A stretch of 64,000 nt of DNA from Tautonia rosea (GTDB lineage Bacteria; Planctomycetota; Planctomycetia; Isosphaerales; Isosphaeraceae). The notes under the pieces were generated by a model, which had not been told where the DNA came from, did no database searches, and saw nothing but the letters and a program-made list of their open reading frames with translations. The stretch spans positions 434,001 through 498,000 of the forward strand of contig NZ_JABBYO010000002.1 of assembly GCF_012958305.1 (NCBI RefSeq). The letters run 5' to 3'. The position numbers and the translations under genes were made by a program. Below are positions 41,901 through 51,498 of the stretch, piece by piece (position 1 is the stretch's first letter; each line of letters begins with the position of its first letter).

Positions 41901-44061
41901 CTTCAACTGCAACAAGTGCCACGACCACCCGTTCGAGCGCTGGACCCAGGACCAGTATTACGAGACGTCCGCCTTCTTCGCCCAGGTGGCGCTTGCGACC
42001 GATCCAGAGAGTGGAGATCGCCGCATTGGAGGATCGGCCGTCGAGGGGGCCAAGCCGCTCTTTGAGATTGTCAGCGATACCTCGCCAACGGAAGTGATTC
42101 ACGAACGTACCGGAGCCCCGACGGAGCCGGTCTTCCCGTATGAGAGTGCCCACGAGGCACCCGAGGACGCCCCTCGCCGCGTGGCGCTGGCCTCATGGAT
42201 CACCTCACCCGACAACCAGTACTTCGCCCGGAGCTACGCGAACCGGATCTGGGGGTACTTGATGGGAGTCGGCTTGATCGAGCCGCTCGACGACATCCGC
42301 GCCGGCAACCCACCGACAAACCCTGAACTGCTTGATTATTTGACCGACGAGTTCGTGTCCAGTGGGTTCGATGTGCAGCACCTGATGCGGCTCATCGCCA
42401 CCTCTCGGACCTATCAGCTTTCGGTCGAGACGAACGAGTGGAACACCGACGATACCATCAACTACGCCAGCGCCCGACCGAAGCGACTGCCGGCCGAGGT
42501 TCTGTACGACGCGATCTACAAGGTCGCCGGTGCCACGCCGAATATTCCCGGTGTGCCGGAAGGGACCCGAGCGGCCGCCTTGCCCGACTCGGGAATCGAC
42601 CTGCCCAGTGGATTCCTGACGACCTTCGGCCGACCGGTCCGCGAGAGCGCCTGCGAATGCGAGCGGTCCGACGACCTTCAGCTCGGGCCGATCATGGCCC
42701 TGGTGAGCGGCCCGACCGTCGCTGAGGCGATCGGCGACCCGAAGAACGCGATTGCCTCGATCGTGAAGGAGGAGGACGGGAACGCCTCGCTCATCAACGA
42801 TTTGTTTTTGCGGATCCTCAACCGGCCGGCAAAGGTGAGCGAGATCGATGCCTGCCTCGCCGTCTTCGATGAGATCGGTGCGGATCATCAGGAACTCGTC
42901 GCCGCTCTTGCGAAGCGAGAGGCGGAAGTCGCCGCCCTGATGCCTCAGTGGGAACGGGAACGCGAGGAGGCTATCGCCTCCGCCCGCGAGGCCCTGTCGG
43001 CCTTCGAGGAAGAAATCGCCCCCCGGATCGCCGAGCAAGAACAGGAGCGCCAGGAGAAGATCGCCGCAGCCAGAGCCGATCTGGAGGGGTATACGTCCAA
43101 CGACCTGCCTACCAAGATCAGTCAGTGGGCCGAGGAGCAGTCGAAGAACCTCGTGGCCTGGGAATCGCTGCAAGCCCGCCGCATGACGGCCTCGAACGGC
43201 TCGACCCTGGACCAGCGAGAGGACCGCTCGATCGTGGCCTCGGGCGACAAGAATGGCCAGGGGATTTACACGATCGTGGCCGAGACGGAGCTGACGGGAC
43301 TGACCGCGCTTCGGCTCGAAGTGTTGACCGATGAGTCCTTGCCCCGCAACGGGCCAGGGCGGGCAAAGGACGGCAACTTCGTGCTCAACGAGATCGAGGT
43401 CTACGCCGCCCCGCTGACCGATCCGACGCAGGTCCGGAAGCTCTCACTTGTCAATCCGCTGGCCGACTTCAGCCAGGACAATCTCCCGATTGCCGCCGCG
43501 GTTGACGGCAACGACAAGGACCCGGCACAGGGCTGGGCCGTCTCGCCGGCCTCGGGGGTGCCCCACTGGGCCACCTTCCAGCTGGCCGAGCCGCTCAATC
43601 ACCCCGGAGGCACCCTGCTGACCATCAAGATGGTGCAGAATTTCCAGAGCCGGGAGCATTCGATCGGCCGGTTCCGTCTCGCGCTCAGCGCCCAGCCGGA
43701 GCCGGTGGGCGTGAGCCTTCCCGACGCGTTTGCATCGCTGGTCGCTGCTGGGGAATCCCAGTGGACCGACGAGCAACGGGCTTCGGTCATGGCCTACTTC
43801 AAGGCCATTGATCAGCCGTACCGACAGAAAGAGCAGGCTCTCGCGCAGGCCGAGCAGCCGTTGCCCGAAGATCCGAAGCTCGTCCAGCTTCGCCAGCGCT
43901 TGACCGAAGCGGAGCAGCCGCTTCCCGAGGACCCGACCCTGGTCCGGCTTCGGACTGACCTGGCCATGAGCACCAATCAGCTCGAATCCCGCCGGCTCAC
44001 GGCGGCCCAGGATATCGCCTGGGCCCTGATCAACAGCCCGGCGTTCCTGTTCAATCATTGA
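38920..44061 (+). CDS. Giant planctomycete cytochrome c / WD40 / DUF1549 / DUF1553 protein
   Basis: The 1713-residue exported protein starts with a signal peptide (about 1-26; GTG 38920 or ATG 38923, TAGGAG upstream). Domains in order: PSCyt1-like cytochrome with haem motif C54-Q-G-C57-H58; WD40-type propeller repeats (about 150-500, [26 protein letters not shown]); a bacterial Ig-like segment (about 545-630); a second motif C647-x4-C652-H653 ([10 protein letters not shown]); another Ig-like segment; DUF1549 ([18 protein letters not shown], about 840-1050, with [12 protein letters not shown]); and DUF1553, interrupted. DUF1553's last block [18 protein letters not shown] comes only at the very end, after about 350 residues of coiled coil and a discoidin-like segment ([18 protein letters not shown]). 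A repeat [15 protein letters not shown] occurs twice at about 1645-1685. Its usual partner, DUF1501, follows. Confidence 0.9.
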   Translation: MMRPWYGYPTTTAVLMALLWAGFAQADDAETPADPADAKVSYYEQIRPIFEANCQGCHQPAKAGGKFVMTEFERLLSGGESTLPAIVPGDPVESYLIDQITPTNGEALMPQDAPPLLDAEIALIRQWIAEGAIDDTPANVRTTFSAENPPVYVRPPVIASMDVSPDGSTIAVAGFHEVLLLSAETLERTGRLIGLSERIESVAFSPDGSKLAVTGGNPGRLGEVQIWDVASSRLIRSVPVTYDTVYGASWSPDGTKIAFGCADNSVRAIDVTTGEQVLFLLAHEDWALDTVFSAKGSHLISVGRDMAVKLTEIETQRFVDNITSITPGALKGGVNAVARHPDRDEIVVGGSDGVPKLYRVERLTKRVIGDDGNLIREFPAMKGRIFSVAVSPDGSMIAAASALDGQGEVAIFSYDFDTSLPDEIKEINEKVVTTRSAEEVQKLNAYHTEGVREIARLSVSETGLYSIAFGADGRLLASGGDGIIRVIDAATGTVVDQVSPAPLEEGSAEVAEAGKPVRPKRVAVDDSTEVAEADRLPEGAELVELTITPSEIRLVNLFDSVQIVVSGTLSSGAVVDLTRTVDLSLSSPVVEVARSGFVTPKADGNGMLEVSIAGKSTKVPVRVEGLSQPFEVDFVRDVNPVLSRLGCNQGTCHGAQDGKNGFKLSLRGYDPIFDIRSLTDDHAARRVNLASPDDSLMLLKPTGGVAHVGGVLMDTEEPNYRILRDWIASGASLNLETPRVTNIEVQPSNPIIDRIGARQQLRVVATYADGTRRDVTQNAFLESGNTEVAEAGERGLISAIRRGEAPILARFEGAYAATTLTVMGDRSGFVWVEPETYNAVDDLVVRKWERMKILPSDLCTDTEFLRRAHLDLTGLPPSPEQVTAFLDDPRPSREKREALVEELIGSEAFVEYWTNKWADLLQVNAKFLAPEGARAFRNWIREEVAANTPYDEFVRKIVTASGSNRENPAASYYKILRTPEETMENTTHLFLGIRFNCNKCHDHPFERWTQDQYYETSAFFAQVALATDPESGDRRIGGSAVEGAKPLFEIVSDTSPTEVIHERTGAPTEPVFPYESAHEAPEDAPRRVALASWITSPDNQYFARSYANRIWGYLMGVGLIEPLDDIRAGNPPTNPELLDYLTDEFVSSGFDVQHLMRLIATSRTYQLSVETNEWNTDDTINYASARPKRLPAEVLYDAIYKVAGATPNIPGVPEGTRAAALPDSGIDLPSGFLTTFGRPVRESACECERSDDLQLGPIMALVSGPTVAEAIGDPKNAIASIVKEEDGNASLINDLFLRILNRPAKVSEIDACLAVFDEIGADHQELVAALAKREAEVAALMPQWEREREEAIASAREALSAFEEEIAPRIAEQEQERQEKIAAARADLEGYTSNDLPTKISQWAEEQSKNLVAWESLQARRMTASNGSTLDQREDRSIVASGDKNGQGIYTIVAETELTGLTALRLEVLTDESLPRNGPGRAKDGNFVLNEIEVYAAPLTDPTQVRKLSLVNPLADFSQDNLPIAAAVDGNDKDPAQGWAVSPASGVPHWATFQLAEPLNHPGGTLLTIKMVQNFQSREHSIGRFRLALSAQPEPVGVSLPDAFASLVAAGESQWTDEQRASVMAYFKAIDQPYRQKEQALAQAEQPLPEDPKLVQLRQRLTEAEQPLPEDPTLVRLRTDLAMSTNQLESRRLTAAQDIAWALINSPAFLFNH

Positions 44062-44194
44062 TCGTGTTGCGATCGGGGGCTCAAGACAGATCCCCGGAAT
44101 CGAGACGTGCTCGAACCCGAACCTGTCTTCGAACCCCTCACTGACGGCTCGTAGGACCGATCTCCCGAACCGCCCATCGAAAGGCAGGACCGCG

Positions 44195-45670
44195 ATGCTG
44201 TTCGTTCCCGGACCCAGCGGCAAGGACCTCTGCGACGACCATCTCGGCGCCACTCGGCGCGATATTCTCCGCGTGGGGGCGTCGGGCCTGTTCGGCCTGT
44301 CGCTCGGCTCCCTGCTTCAGTTGCAGGCCGCTTCTGCCAACGACGCCGGACGGCTCGCGGGCGGCCCCGGCTGGGGCAAGGCCAAGAGCGTGATCCTCGT
44401 CTACCTGCAGGGCGGCCCGAGCCACCTTGACCTCTGGGACCCCAAGGACGACGCCCCGGAGAAGGTCCGAAGCGCCTTCAAGTCGATCTCGACCAATGTG
44501 CCGGGTGTCAACGTCACCGAAATTCTACCCCAGATGGCCCAGATTGCGGATAAATACACCTTTATCCGCTCGATGAGCTACACCCCCAACGGCCTGTTCA
44601 ACCACACGGCCGCGATCTACCAGATGATGACCGGCTACACGACCGATAAGGTCAGCCCCTCTGGTCAGCTCGAACCGCCGAGCCCGAAAGACTTTCCAAA
44701 CTTCGGCTCGAACATCATCCGGATTCAGCCGCCAACGGTGCCAATGCTGCCGTTCGTCATGCTTCCGCGTCCGTTGCAAGAGTCGAACGTGGTGGGCAAG
44801 GGGGGGACCGCCGGGTTCCTCGGCAAGGCGTTCGACCCGTACACCCTCTACCCCGAGGGTGACGACATGGACATGGAGAAGATGAGCCGGATCAAGGTCG
44901 ATGACCTCCAACTCCGTCCCGAGGTCTTCGCCCTTCGACTTCAGCGCCGGGCCAAGCTCCGCGAGGCCCTGAACGACGCGATGCCAGTGCTTGATGAGTC
45001 GGTCTCGAACTACAACCTGAACGAGTATTACGATCGGGCGCTTAGCCTCGTCGTCTCGGGCAAGGCCCGCGAGGCGTTCGATCTGGCCCAGGAAAAGACC
45101 CCGCTGCGTGACCGTTACGGCCGCAACACCTTCGGCCAGAGCTGCCTGTTGGCTCGGCGGCTGGTTGAGGCGGGAACCCGGGTCGTCGAGGTCATCTGGC
45201 CGAAGGTCGCAAACAGCGACAACCACTCGTGGGACCACCACGTCGGCCTGACCGAGCGGATGAAGAATCAGTCGGGCCCGATGCTCGACCAGGGGCTCTC
45301 AGCCCTCATCACTGACCTGGACGAGCGAGGGATGCTGGACGACACGCTCGTCGTGGCCGTCGGTGAGTTCGGCCGTAGCCCGCAGAAGGGGGTCAGCACG
45401 TCCGGCAACGGCAACAGCGCCGACGGCCGCGACCACTGGCCGTACTGTTACACCGCCGTCATGGCCGGGGCCGGCATCCGTCGCGGCAACGTCCACGGCA
45501 AGTCGGACAAGACCGGCTCGTCTCCGGTCGATGATCCGGTCCACCCCAACGAGCTGCTGGCGACGATCTACCACTCGTTTGGGATTGCCCCGGACACGAT
45601 CGTTTACAACCACCTGAACCAGCCCCGCGAGCTGGTGAAGGGTGAGGCGGTCACCTCGCTCTTCGGCTGA
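44195..45670 (+). CDS. DUF1501 family protein (Tat-exported, sulfatase-like)
   Basis: The 491-residue protein has a twin-arginine start ([25 protein letters not shown], about 19-43) and the DUF1501 signatures: [82 protein letters not shown] and the closing [15 protein letters not shown]. The fold is of the alkaline phosphatase/sulfatase superfamily, with conserved Asp/His metal positions. The pair DUF1549/DUF1553 plus DUF1501 is typical of planctomycetes and appears in many copies per genome. The role is thought to be envelope-associated, possibly in polysaccharide use, but is not established. It lies 133 bases after the cytochrome gene. Confidence 0.93.
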   Translation: MLFVPGPSGKDLCDDHLGATRRDILRVGASGLFGLSLGSLLQLQAASANDAGRLAGGPGWGKAKSVILVYLQGGPSHLDLWDPKDDAPEKVRSAFKSISTNVPGVNVTEILPQMAQIADKYTFIRSMSYTPNGLFNHTAAIYQMMTGYTTDKVSPSGQLEPPSPKDFPNFGSNIIRIQPPTVPMLPFVMLPRPLQESNVVGKGGTAGFLGKAFDPYTLYPEGDDMDMEKMSRIKVDDLQLRPEVFALRLQRRAKLREALNDAMPVLDESVSNYNLNEYYDRALSLVVSGKAREAFDLAQEKTPLRDRYGRNTFGQSCLLARRLVEAGTRVVEVIWPKVANSDNHSWDHHVGLTERMKNQSGPMLDQGLSALITDLDERGMLDDTLVVAVGEFGRSPQKGVSTSGNGNSADGRDHWPYCYTAVMAGAGIRRGNVHGKSDKTGSSPVDDPVHPNELLATIYHSFGIAPDTIVYNHLNQPRELVKGEAVTSLFG

Positions 45671-45693
45671 TCGGTCGGGAGACGACAAGGGAG

Positions 45694-45778
45694 TTCGCGT
45701 CGAGACGCGGAGTCGCGGAGACGAACAGAGAGAATACTCCTGTTCGAGTCTCTGCGGCTCCGCGTTTCTGCGCGCGAA
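45694..45778. repeat. Inverted-repeat element B, near-perfect 85-base hairpin
   Basis: The left arm (45694-45728, beginning TTCGCGTCGAGACGCGGAG) and right arm (45740-45778, ending GCGCGCGAA) are reverse complements over about 35 bases with a few mismatches and small bulges, around an 11-base loop. The right arm shares 22 of 29 bases with 3841-3869. It is of the 'GCGTCTCTGCG' type that I recall as a dispersed intergenic repeat in several phyla. It lies between the DUF1501 gene and truD and could also act as a terminator. Confidence 0.75.
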
Positions 45779-45852
45779 TTGATCCGGGACGTTACAATGG
45801 GAACTGCCCCGAACGTCCTACCCGCTGCGCCTTTTTTTGAGACGCGATTGCC

Positions 45853-47043
45853 GTGAAGATCAAGTGCCGACCCGAGGACTTCCGGGTCGAGGAATTGCCC
45901 ACTGTTCAGCCCGGAGACCGGGGCCGCTTCGTCCTCTACCGATTAACCAAGCGAGGAATCGGCACGCCTGAGGCAATCGAGTCAATCCGACGCCGCTGGA
46001 ACCTTCCGCCCGACGTCGTCCGTCACGGAGGATTGAAGGATCGGCATGCGTTGACGATTCAATACCTCTCGATCTTCAAAGGGCCCGAGCGGTCCTTGCA
46101 TCAGGAACAGATCGACCTGGAGCCGATCGGTCGGATCGACGAGCCGTACGGGCCGTCGTCGTTCCGGGGAAACCATTTCGGAATCGTCCTCCGCGACCTG
46201 TCAGACGAAGAGGCGGCCCGGGCGCTTCAGGCGGCAACGGAGATTCCTCGCGACGGCATCCCGAACTACTTCGACGACCAGCGGTTCGGTTCGGTCGGTC
46301 CGAGCGGAGAGTTTATCGGCCGGGCCTGGATCACCGGGGATCACGAGCGAGCCCTCTGGCTTGCCCTGGCTGAAGAGAACGATTCGGACCGTCCCGGAGA
46401 CGCCCGACAAAAGGCGATCCTTCGTGAGCTCTGGGGCCAGTGGCCGGAGGCGAAAGACACGCTTGACCGGTCCCACATCCGCAGTATCGTCACGTACCTG
46501 GTTGATCATCCGACCGACTTTCGAGGGGCCTTTGCTCGGGTCAGGCGCGATCTCAGGTCGATCTACTTTTCGGCCTATCAGAGCCATCTCTGGAACCTGA
46601 TTCTGGGTCGGTTCATCGAGCGGCTGACCCGGCCGGAACAACGGGTGATGCATCCGTTCCGGACGGCAATGCTTCCGGTACCGGTCGGCCTGGAGCCCGA
46701 ACAGGTCGATCGGCTCGCCAAAACCCGGTTGCCGTTGCCGGCGTCTCGGACGGTGATCGGCTCGGACGAGGTGGCCGAGATCGCCCGGTCGGTTGTCGTG
46801 GAGCAGGGGATGGCCTGGGAGGATCTCCGCGTCCGGCACTTGAAGGACGTCTTCCTGTCCAAAGGGGACCGCGCGGCGATCTTTCGGGCCGGTCGATGGT
46901 CGCAGTCGGACCTGAAGGACGACGATCTGTACCGAGGTCGCAAAACCCTAGAGCTGGAATTCGAGCTGCCCCGAGGAGCGTATGCGACCCTGATCGTCAA
47001 GCGCCTGACCGATGCCGCTGGCGGGCCCTCGACCGCATTGTGA
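45853..47043 (+). CDS. truD: tRNA pseudouridine(13) synthase TruD
   Basis: The 396-residue cytoplasmic enzyme starts at a GTG (45853). It begins KIKCRPEDFRVEELPTV and has the catalytic D63 in GGLKDRHALT, NYFDDQRFGSVG, the long insertion domain around 160-290, SAYQSHLWN and the C-terminal block VFLSKGDRAAIF, LELEFELPRGAYAT. TruD makes pseudouridine 13 in tRNA-Glu. Length is slightly above E. coli TruD (349). A TTACAAT -10-like sequence lies at 45792-45798. The next gene, a second pseudouridine synthase, follows after 56 bases on the same strand, so RNA modification genes are grouped here. Confidence 0.93.
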   Translation: MKIKCRPEDFRVEELPTVQPGDRGRFVLYRLTKRGIGTPEAIESIRRRWNLPPDVVRHGGLKDRHALTIQYLSIFKGPERSLHQEQIDLEPIGRIDEPYGPSSFRGNHFGIVLRDLSDEEAARALQAATEIPRDGIPNYFDDQRFGSVGPSGEFIGRAWITGDHERALWLALAEENDSDRPGDARQKAILRELWGQWPEAKDTLDRSHIRSIVTYLVDHPTDFRGAFARVRRDLRSIYFSAYQSHLWNLILGRFIERLTRPEQRVMHPFRTAMLPVPVGLEPEQVDRLAKTRLPLPASRTVIGSDEVAEIARSVVVEQGMAWEDLRVRHLKDVFLSKGDRAAIFRAGRWSQSDLKDDDLYRGRKTLELEFELPRGAYATLIVKRLTDAAGGPSTAL

Positions 47044-47099
47044 GGATTCACCCGACCTCGGCGCAGGAAGCTCGGAATGATTCAAATCAGGACGTCTCG

Positions 47100-47768
47100 A
47101 TGAGACCTGTCGTGCTCGATGAAGACAACCACTGCCTTGCGCTGAACAAGCCGAGCGGGATGCCCACGCAGGGAGACGAGTCGGGATCGGAGTCGCTGGT
47201 CGACTGGGCGCGGGAGGATTTGCGCGTCCGGTATCAGAAGCCGGGAAACGTGTTCGTCGGCCTTGTGCATCGGCTCGATCGGCCGGTGTCAGGGGTGGTC
47301 GTGCTCGGCAAGACGAGTAAAGGGGCAAGCCGGCTGTCGGCCCAGTTCCGCGACGGGACGGTCGAAAAAGTGTACTGGGCGATTGTGGAGGGAAGCCCGA
47401 AGGAGGATGCAGGGACGTGGACCGATCGGCTCATCAAGGACGAGGCGAAGAACGTCGTGCGGGTCGGAGCCGGAGGGAAGGAAGCGGTCCTGGCGTTCCG
47501 GGTGCTGGAGCGTTGGAAGGGTCAATCGTGGCTGGAAGTCAGGCCGATTAGCGGCAGGAGCCATCAAATCCGGGTGCAACTAGCATCGCGAAGGTTGCCG
47601 ATCGTGGGTGATTTGAAGTACGGGGCATCGGGTCGGCTATCGGCGAGCGATGGCGGGCACCGGATTGCCCTTCATGCGCGGTCGCTGCGATTCAAGCATC
47701 CGACGACGTCGGCAGCGACGCTCGTTGTCGCGCCGGTCCCGTCAGACTGGCCCGGACCCTCGTCCTGA
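47100..47768 (+). CDS. RluA-family pseudouridine synthase
   Basis: The ATG at 47100 has AGGACG 8 bases upstream; the longer frame lies inside truD. The 222-residue product has the RluA signatures: LALNKPSGMPTQ, catalytic D60 in LVHRLDRPVSGVVVLGK, GRSHQIRVQLASRRLPIVGD and the closing LHARSLRFKHP. There is no S4 domain, so it is a compact member, like those of the TruC or RluA type; which rRNA or tRNA site it modifies is not clear. Its 3' end overlaps the convergent lipoprotein gene by 77 bases. Confidence 0.9.
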   Translation: MRPVVLDEDNHCLALNKPSGMPTQGDESGSESLVDWAREDLRVRYQKPGNVFVGLVHRLDRPVSGVVVLGKTSKGASRLSAQFRDGTVEKVYWAIVEGSPKEDAGTWTDRLIKDEAKNVVRVGAGGKEAVLAFRVLERWKGQSWLEVRPISGRSHQIRVQLASRRLPIVGDLKYGASGRLSASDGGHRIALHARSLRFKHPTTSAATLVVAPVPSDWPGPSS

Positions 47769-49638
47769 AGCCGTTCGGCAGGTTGGAGGAGCCCCAGTAG
47801 GCAAGCGGGATGGCTAGGATCGTCAGAAAGAGCGCGGCATAAGGTCCCCAGCTCTTGGGATCGACGGGGGCCGGCTTGGCAAATGGGTCTTCGAAGACCT
47901 CGGCGACGGAAGCCTCGGCAACGCTGGAAGCGGACGGTTCGGGATTGACCGGTTGCTCCGAGGTGCTGGAAGCGGCCGTTGTCTCCGCAACCGCCTGCGA
48001 AGGATCGTGAGCCTCAGAAGGATCAACATCGGAGGGTGAGGGCTCGGTCGCCGCGAGTTCGGCGTCAACCTGGTAGTCGGTTTCGATCACGAGGACTGGC
48101 ATCTCGGGCTCGGGTTGAGCGGCGAGGGGCTGACCGTTCAGAAACGACTGTGCGAGGAGCATCAAGGAAGGAGGAATGGGAGCGATGCGTTCGGCGTCGC
48201 GTCGGGCGCGGTCTGGGTCGGTGCGGTCGACCTTGATCCGGTGGATGTACCAGAGGACCGCGGCGGCCGACCCGTCTGAGTCACAGAAAAAAAGGGGCCT
48301 GGCCGATTCGAGTGCAATTTCCTCCTCGAACCGGTTCACGAGCGAGGCATCAATCGTCCCGGGAGTCATGGGCAAGAGGACGTGACGCAGGCCCAGCCGG
48401 TTACTTGAGGCAAAATCGGCGGGTCGGATCTGATCAACCGGACGCAGGTCGAGCACGGTCCGATAGCCCCGATCCGCCAGCCAGGTCCATCCCGATTCCT
48501 CCGGGATGGACCCACCGGCCAGCAACGGAGCGACACTGTAAAATGCGTCAATCCCCGAGGTCGCGCCGGTCTCCGGCAGCGACTCGGGGATGATTACCTG
48601 GGTCGTCGGTTCGGAAACCGCCGGAGGATCGGGAGGTGGCTCGATCGGTTCCTTGGGAGTCGCTTGCTCAGGCTCAGCGACCCCAGGAGGAGCAGGATCG
48701 GGCAGTTGCTGAGCCTCATCCCCTTCGGACGGCACGGCAGCCGAGTCTGCGAAGGGGGGAGGCATCGGCTCGACCACCGCCGGGGGCGAAAGACTTTGGT
48801 CGGCTGCAGGAACCGGGTTGGACACGATCGGCTGCCGGACCGCAGGAGGAGTCTCATCTCCGAGGTTCGGGGTTACTACCGATTCGATCGGAGCCGATTC
48901 GGACTTTGGATCGGCCACCGGAGGAGGGGGAGCGAAGTCGTCCGAGTCATCAGAGTCGATGCTCTCGGGAGCCGGAAGTTGGTCAATGACCCGGAGACTC
49001 TCGCTAGAATTGGAATGTGTGGTAGGGGAGGGAAGGGGGGCGGCCCGACCCGGCTCAGGAGCCGGGTCGAAGCCGAAGCGAGGCCGAGCCTCATCACTAC
49101 TTCGTCTTGCCATGCGATCGGCGAACGAGTCGCCGGTCGAGGTCGGAGCGGTAGAGGCTCGATCGATCGGCCGACTCCCCAGCGTACGGTCTGTACTGGC
49201 CCGAGGGTTACTGGAGCCCTGGGGAGCCCGTCCCGAGGGTTCGGGCAGGGGTTCTAGCTCCAGGGTGTCGTCGGGAGGCCGGATCGCGGGAGCGGGGGTC
49301 GTGAGGGCCGGATCGGCCGGCACGAGGGTCGAACCCATGGGAGGGGTCGATTGAATAATGGCAGGTTCGCCAGGCAGAACCTCGACACCAGGAGCCGAAT
49401 CAAGAATGATCGGCGGCTCCTCGTAGACGATCCGCCCGCGGTTGCGGTTGAACAGGCCACCGCCGTTGCCGATCCTGCTAAGTGGACCGCAGCCCACACA
49501 GTTTCGGAAGGGGTTGATCGACTGAAGAGACTGGCATCCCTCCAGGCTGATCGCCGCCAGGGCCATGAGGATCAGGGCGAGGCGAGGCGACGCCCGGCGG
49601 GCGGGCGGGCCCGTCGATGCGCTTCGCTCGGTCTTCAT
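47692..49638 (-). CDS. Lipoprotein with inactive protein-phosphatase-like domain and C-terminal anchor
   Basis: The ATG at 49638 follows GGAGGA by 7 bases. The 648-residue product has a lipoprotein signal (RLALILMALAAISLEGC), Cys-rich NCVGCGPLS, and a long acidic Pro/Ser region (about 70-345). A compact domain at about 350-500 (FYSVAPLLAGGSIPEESGWTW, LADRGYRTVLDLRP, RHVLLPMTPGTI, RPLFFCDSDGSAAAVLWYI) resembles dual-specificity phosphatases. The signature loop reads C452-DSDGSA without the Arg of C-x5-R, so catalysis is unlikely. A single membrane segment (YAALFLTILAIPLAYWG) lies at about 610-627. It may bind phospho-ligands or act as a scaffold. Its 3' end overlaps RluA's gene. Confidence 0.72.
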   Translation of the reverse strand: MKTERSASTGPPARRASPRLALILMALAAISLEGCQSLQSINPFRNCVGCGPLSRIGNGGGLFNRNRGRIVYEEPPIILDSAPGVEVLPGEPAIIQSTPPMGSTLVPADPALTTPAPAIRPPDDTLELEPLPEPSGRAPQGSSNPRASTDRTLGSRPIDRASTAPTSTGDSFADRMARRSSDEARPRFGFDPAPEPGRAAPLPSPTTHSNSSESLRVIDQLPAPESIDSDDSDDFAPPPPVADPKSESAPIESVVTPNLGDETPPAVRQPIVSNPVPAADQSLSPPAVVEPMPPPFADSAAVPSEGDEAQQLPDPAPPGVAEPEQATPKEPIEPPPDPPAVSEPTTQVIIPESLPETGATSGIDAFYSVAPLLAGGSIPEESGWTWLADRGYRTVLDLRPVDQIRPADFASSNRLGLRHVLLPMTPGTIDASLVNRFEEEIALESARPLFFCDSDGSAAAVLWYIHRIKVDRTDPDRARRDAERIAPIPPSLMLLAQSFLNGQPLAAQPEPEMPVLVIETDYQVDAELAATEPSPSDVDPSEAHDPSQAVAETTAASSTSEQPVNPEPSASSVAEASVAEVFEDPFAKPAPVDPKSWGPYAALFLTILAIPLAYWGSSNLPNGFRTRVRASLTGPARQRASLPTSSDA

Positions 49639-50121
49639 CGGGGATTCCTCCAGGGAGTTCGAGACCCGGCCCGTCGCGCACCCAAGCACTCAGCCCAGAC
49701 CGGAATGGTCGGGTGGATCGGGGAGCGTTGCGGATGCCGGACGACCGAAGTCGTCGGGGTCGAGCCGCCATCAGCGAGAGGTGGGAATGTCAGGCCCGAG
49801 GGCCTTCGGATGCCGTGACGCCGCGAATCGAACGCTCGGGTGGAGGAATGCTCAGGGGAAGGCATGAATTCGCTCGCGGCGGTCGGATCAAGGACGATGA
49901 CGGCAATTCCCGCCGATCGATGAGGCGGCGACGCCTCGTACTCACACACCTTGCACGGCAATACAATCGCCGGGCACGGGGGCAAATCAGGCGTCACGGA
50001 ACCATATCCGATGGCCGCATGGTTGCCAGTCATCTGTACCGATTTCTAAAATAACCCCACCAGTACCCCAGGCGCGATCGATCCGACCGGCGCAACCCCT
50101 CTTCCCCTATCCCCCGACGCC
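49639..50121. other. 483-base divergent upstream region
   Basis: This gap lies between the minus-strand lipoprotein gene and the plus-strand membrane protein gene. I found no protein-like frame with a start signal. A TACAAT occurs at about 49963-49968, roughly 160 bases before the plus-strand start, and an A/T-rich stretch (TTTCTAAAATAACC) lies just before the start of the next gene. Promoters for both genes must lie here, but none can be fixed. Confidence 0.4.
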
Positions 50122-51498
50122 ATGCCTGCCGACGGACCCGATCCCGAGACACCTCCCCGCCGATCGTTCTGGCCCCGCCTCGGACTCGTGGCCGTCGGGC
50201 TCATGGCCCTGCTGAGCTTTGGGTTCCGCCTGGCCGACGAGCCAAGCTTCATCGACGAGTGGGCGTACGTCTCCCAGGGCTACTTCGGGCCCCTTTGGTG
50301 GGAAGGACGCTGGAATGACCAGGCCTGGCTCGAATATCCGGCGATCGACCTTCCTCCGCTGCCGAAGTATGTGATAGGCGCCATGCTCCATCTGGGAGGG
50401 CGGCCAATGCCCGGACGGGCCGATGCCTTCGCCTGGTACAACAACACGGCCACGACCTTCGGCGACATGGACCTGCTTGTCTGGACCCGATGGCCGACTG
50501 TGTTCCTGGGGGCCGTGGGCTGCATGGCAGTGGCGGCGATCGGCGCGATGAGCTTCGGGCCTCGGGCCGGCGTCCTGGCGGGCGTCCTGCTGGCGATCAA
50601 TCCGCTTTATCGGATGCACGCTCGGAGGGCGATGTCGGACGTGCCGACCGAGGCCTTCATGCTGCTGGCACTGGCCGTGGGACTCTGGGGATGGCGGGAG
50701 TTGATGGGCGGTCATCGTCGTGGACGCGCCGTGCTGGCAATCGCAGGAGGAGCGGGAACTCTGGCGGGCCTTGCCGCCCTGTCAAAGCTCAGCGGAGGTC
50801 TGGCGACGATGACTCTGGTCGCCTGGGCCGCGTTGGCGGTGGTGGTGCCAGGGGTGAGCCTCGGTCGCAAGGGCCTGGTGTTTGGGTCGGTCATCCTGGC
50901 GGGCCTGGTGGCATTCGGCACCTTCATCCTCGGTAACCCGGTGTTGACGGCTTCCCCAAGGCTTCCGGAAGGAGCGCCGGACGGGGTCGTGAATCTGGCC
51001 GAGCAAGGTGTGCTCGGCCGGACCCTGGCGGTGATGGAGCATCGTTCGGACGTGTCCCGAGGAGCGCAAGAACACCCGGTCTTCAAGGCCCAGGGGTATC
51101 CGGTCAACGGGCTGGGAGCGAAGCTTGCGGTGGTGGGAGTGCAAGGGTTTGGCCGGTTTGGACCGCTCGGGCCGAGGACGACCGACTCGATCGTCCGTTA
51201 CGACTGGGCGCAGGACTGGGGAGCCTTGCTCTGGGGGCCGATCGTGATGACGGGGGTGATTGGGGCGATCGGAATCGGGAGTCGTCAGCGTCGAGCAGGG
51301 CAGCCGCCGACGGCCTGGGCGGTGTTGGTCCAGTTCGCCGTCGGGTTGGCGACCGTCTTGGCGTTCATCCCGATGGCCTGGGATCGCTACATGCTGCCGA
51401 TCCAGTCGGGAGCGGCCTTGCTGGGAGCGGCTGCGGTGTCGGCGGTCATCGGGTTGATCTGGCGGAGCAAGGGCCCGGGGGATGGGACGCGTGGCTGA
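50122..51498 (+). CDS. GT39/ArnT-like polytopic glycosyltransferase
   Basis: The 458-residue protein has about ten hydrophobic segments. The first extracytoplasmic loop contains EPSFIDEWAYVSQGYF, where the Asp-Glu pair matches the catalytic D(E) of GT-C fold enzymes (GT39/ArnT group), followed by LEYPAIDLPPLPKYVIGAML. RMHARRAMSDVPTEAFMLLALAV matches the family's conserved second loop. Such enzymes move a sugar or phosphosugar from a lipid donor onto a membrane or cell-surface acceptor. The acceptor is unknown. It overlaps the next gene by 17 bases, so the two are co-transcribed. The start is preceded by no clear ribosome binding site. Confidence 0.78.
   Translation: MPADGPDPETPPRRSFWPRLGLVAVGLMALLSFGFRLADEPSFIDEWAYVSQGYFGPLWWEGRWNDQAWLEYPAIDLPPLPKYVIGAMLHLGGRPMPGRADAFAWYNNTATTFGDMDLLVWTRWPTVFLGAVGCMAVAAIGAMSFGPRAGVLAGVLLAINPLYRMHARRAMSDVPTEAFMLLALAVGLWGWRELMGGHRRGRAVLAIAGGAGTLAGLAALSKLSGGLATMTLVAWAALAVVVPGVSLGRKGLVFGSVILAGLVAFGTFILGNPVLTASPRLPEGAPDGVVNLAEQGVLGRTLAVMEHRSDVSRGAQEHPVFKAQGYPVNGLGAKLAVVGVQGFGRFGPLGPRTTDSIVRYDWAQDWGALLWGPIVMTGVIGAIGIGSRQRRAGQPPTAWAVLVQFAVGLATVLAFIPMAWDRYMLPIQSGAALLGAAAVSAVIGLIWRSKGPGDGTRG

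Noticed and set aside
40846-42153. A 435-codon minus-strand frame inside the giant cytochrome gene
   Set aside because: It lies entirely opposite recognised domains (DUF1549 and haem site) and shows no protein features.
49617-50054. A 145-codon plus-strand frame upstream of the ArnT-like gene
   Set aside because: Arg/Gly/Ser-rich, overlapping the 5' end of the convergently placed lipoprotein gene, with no start signal.
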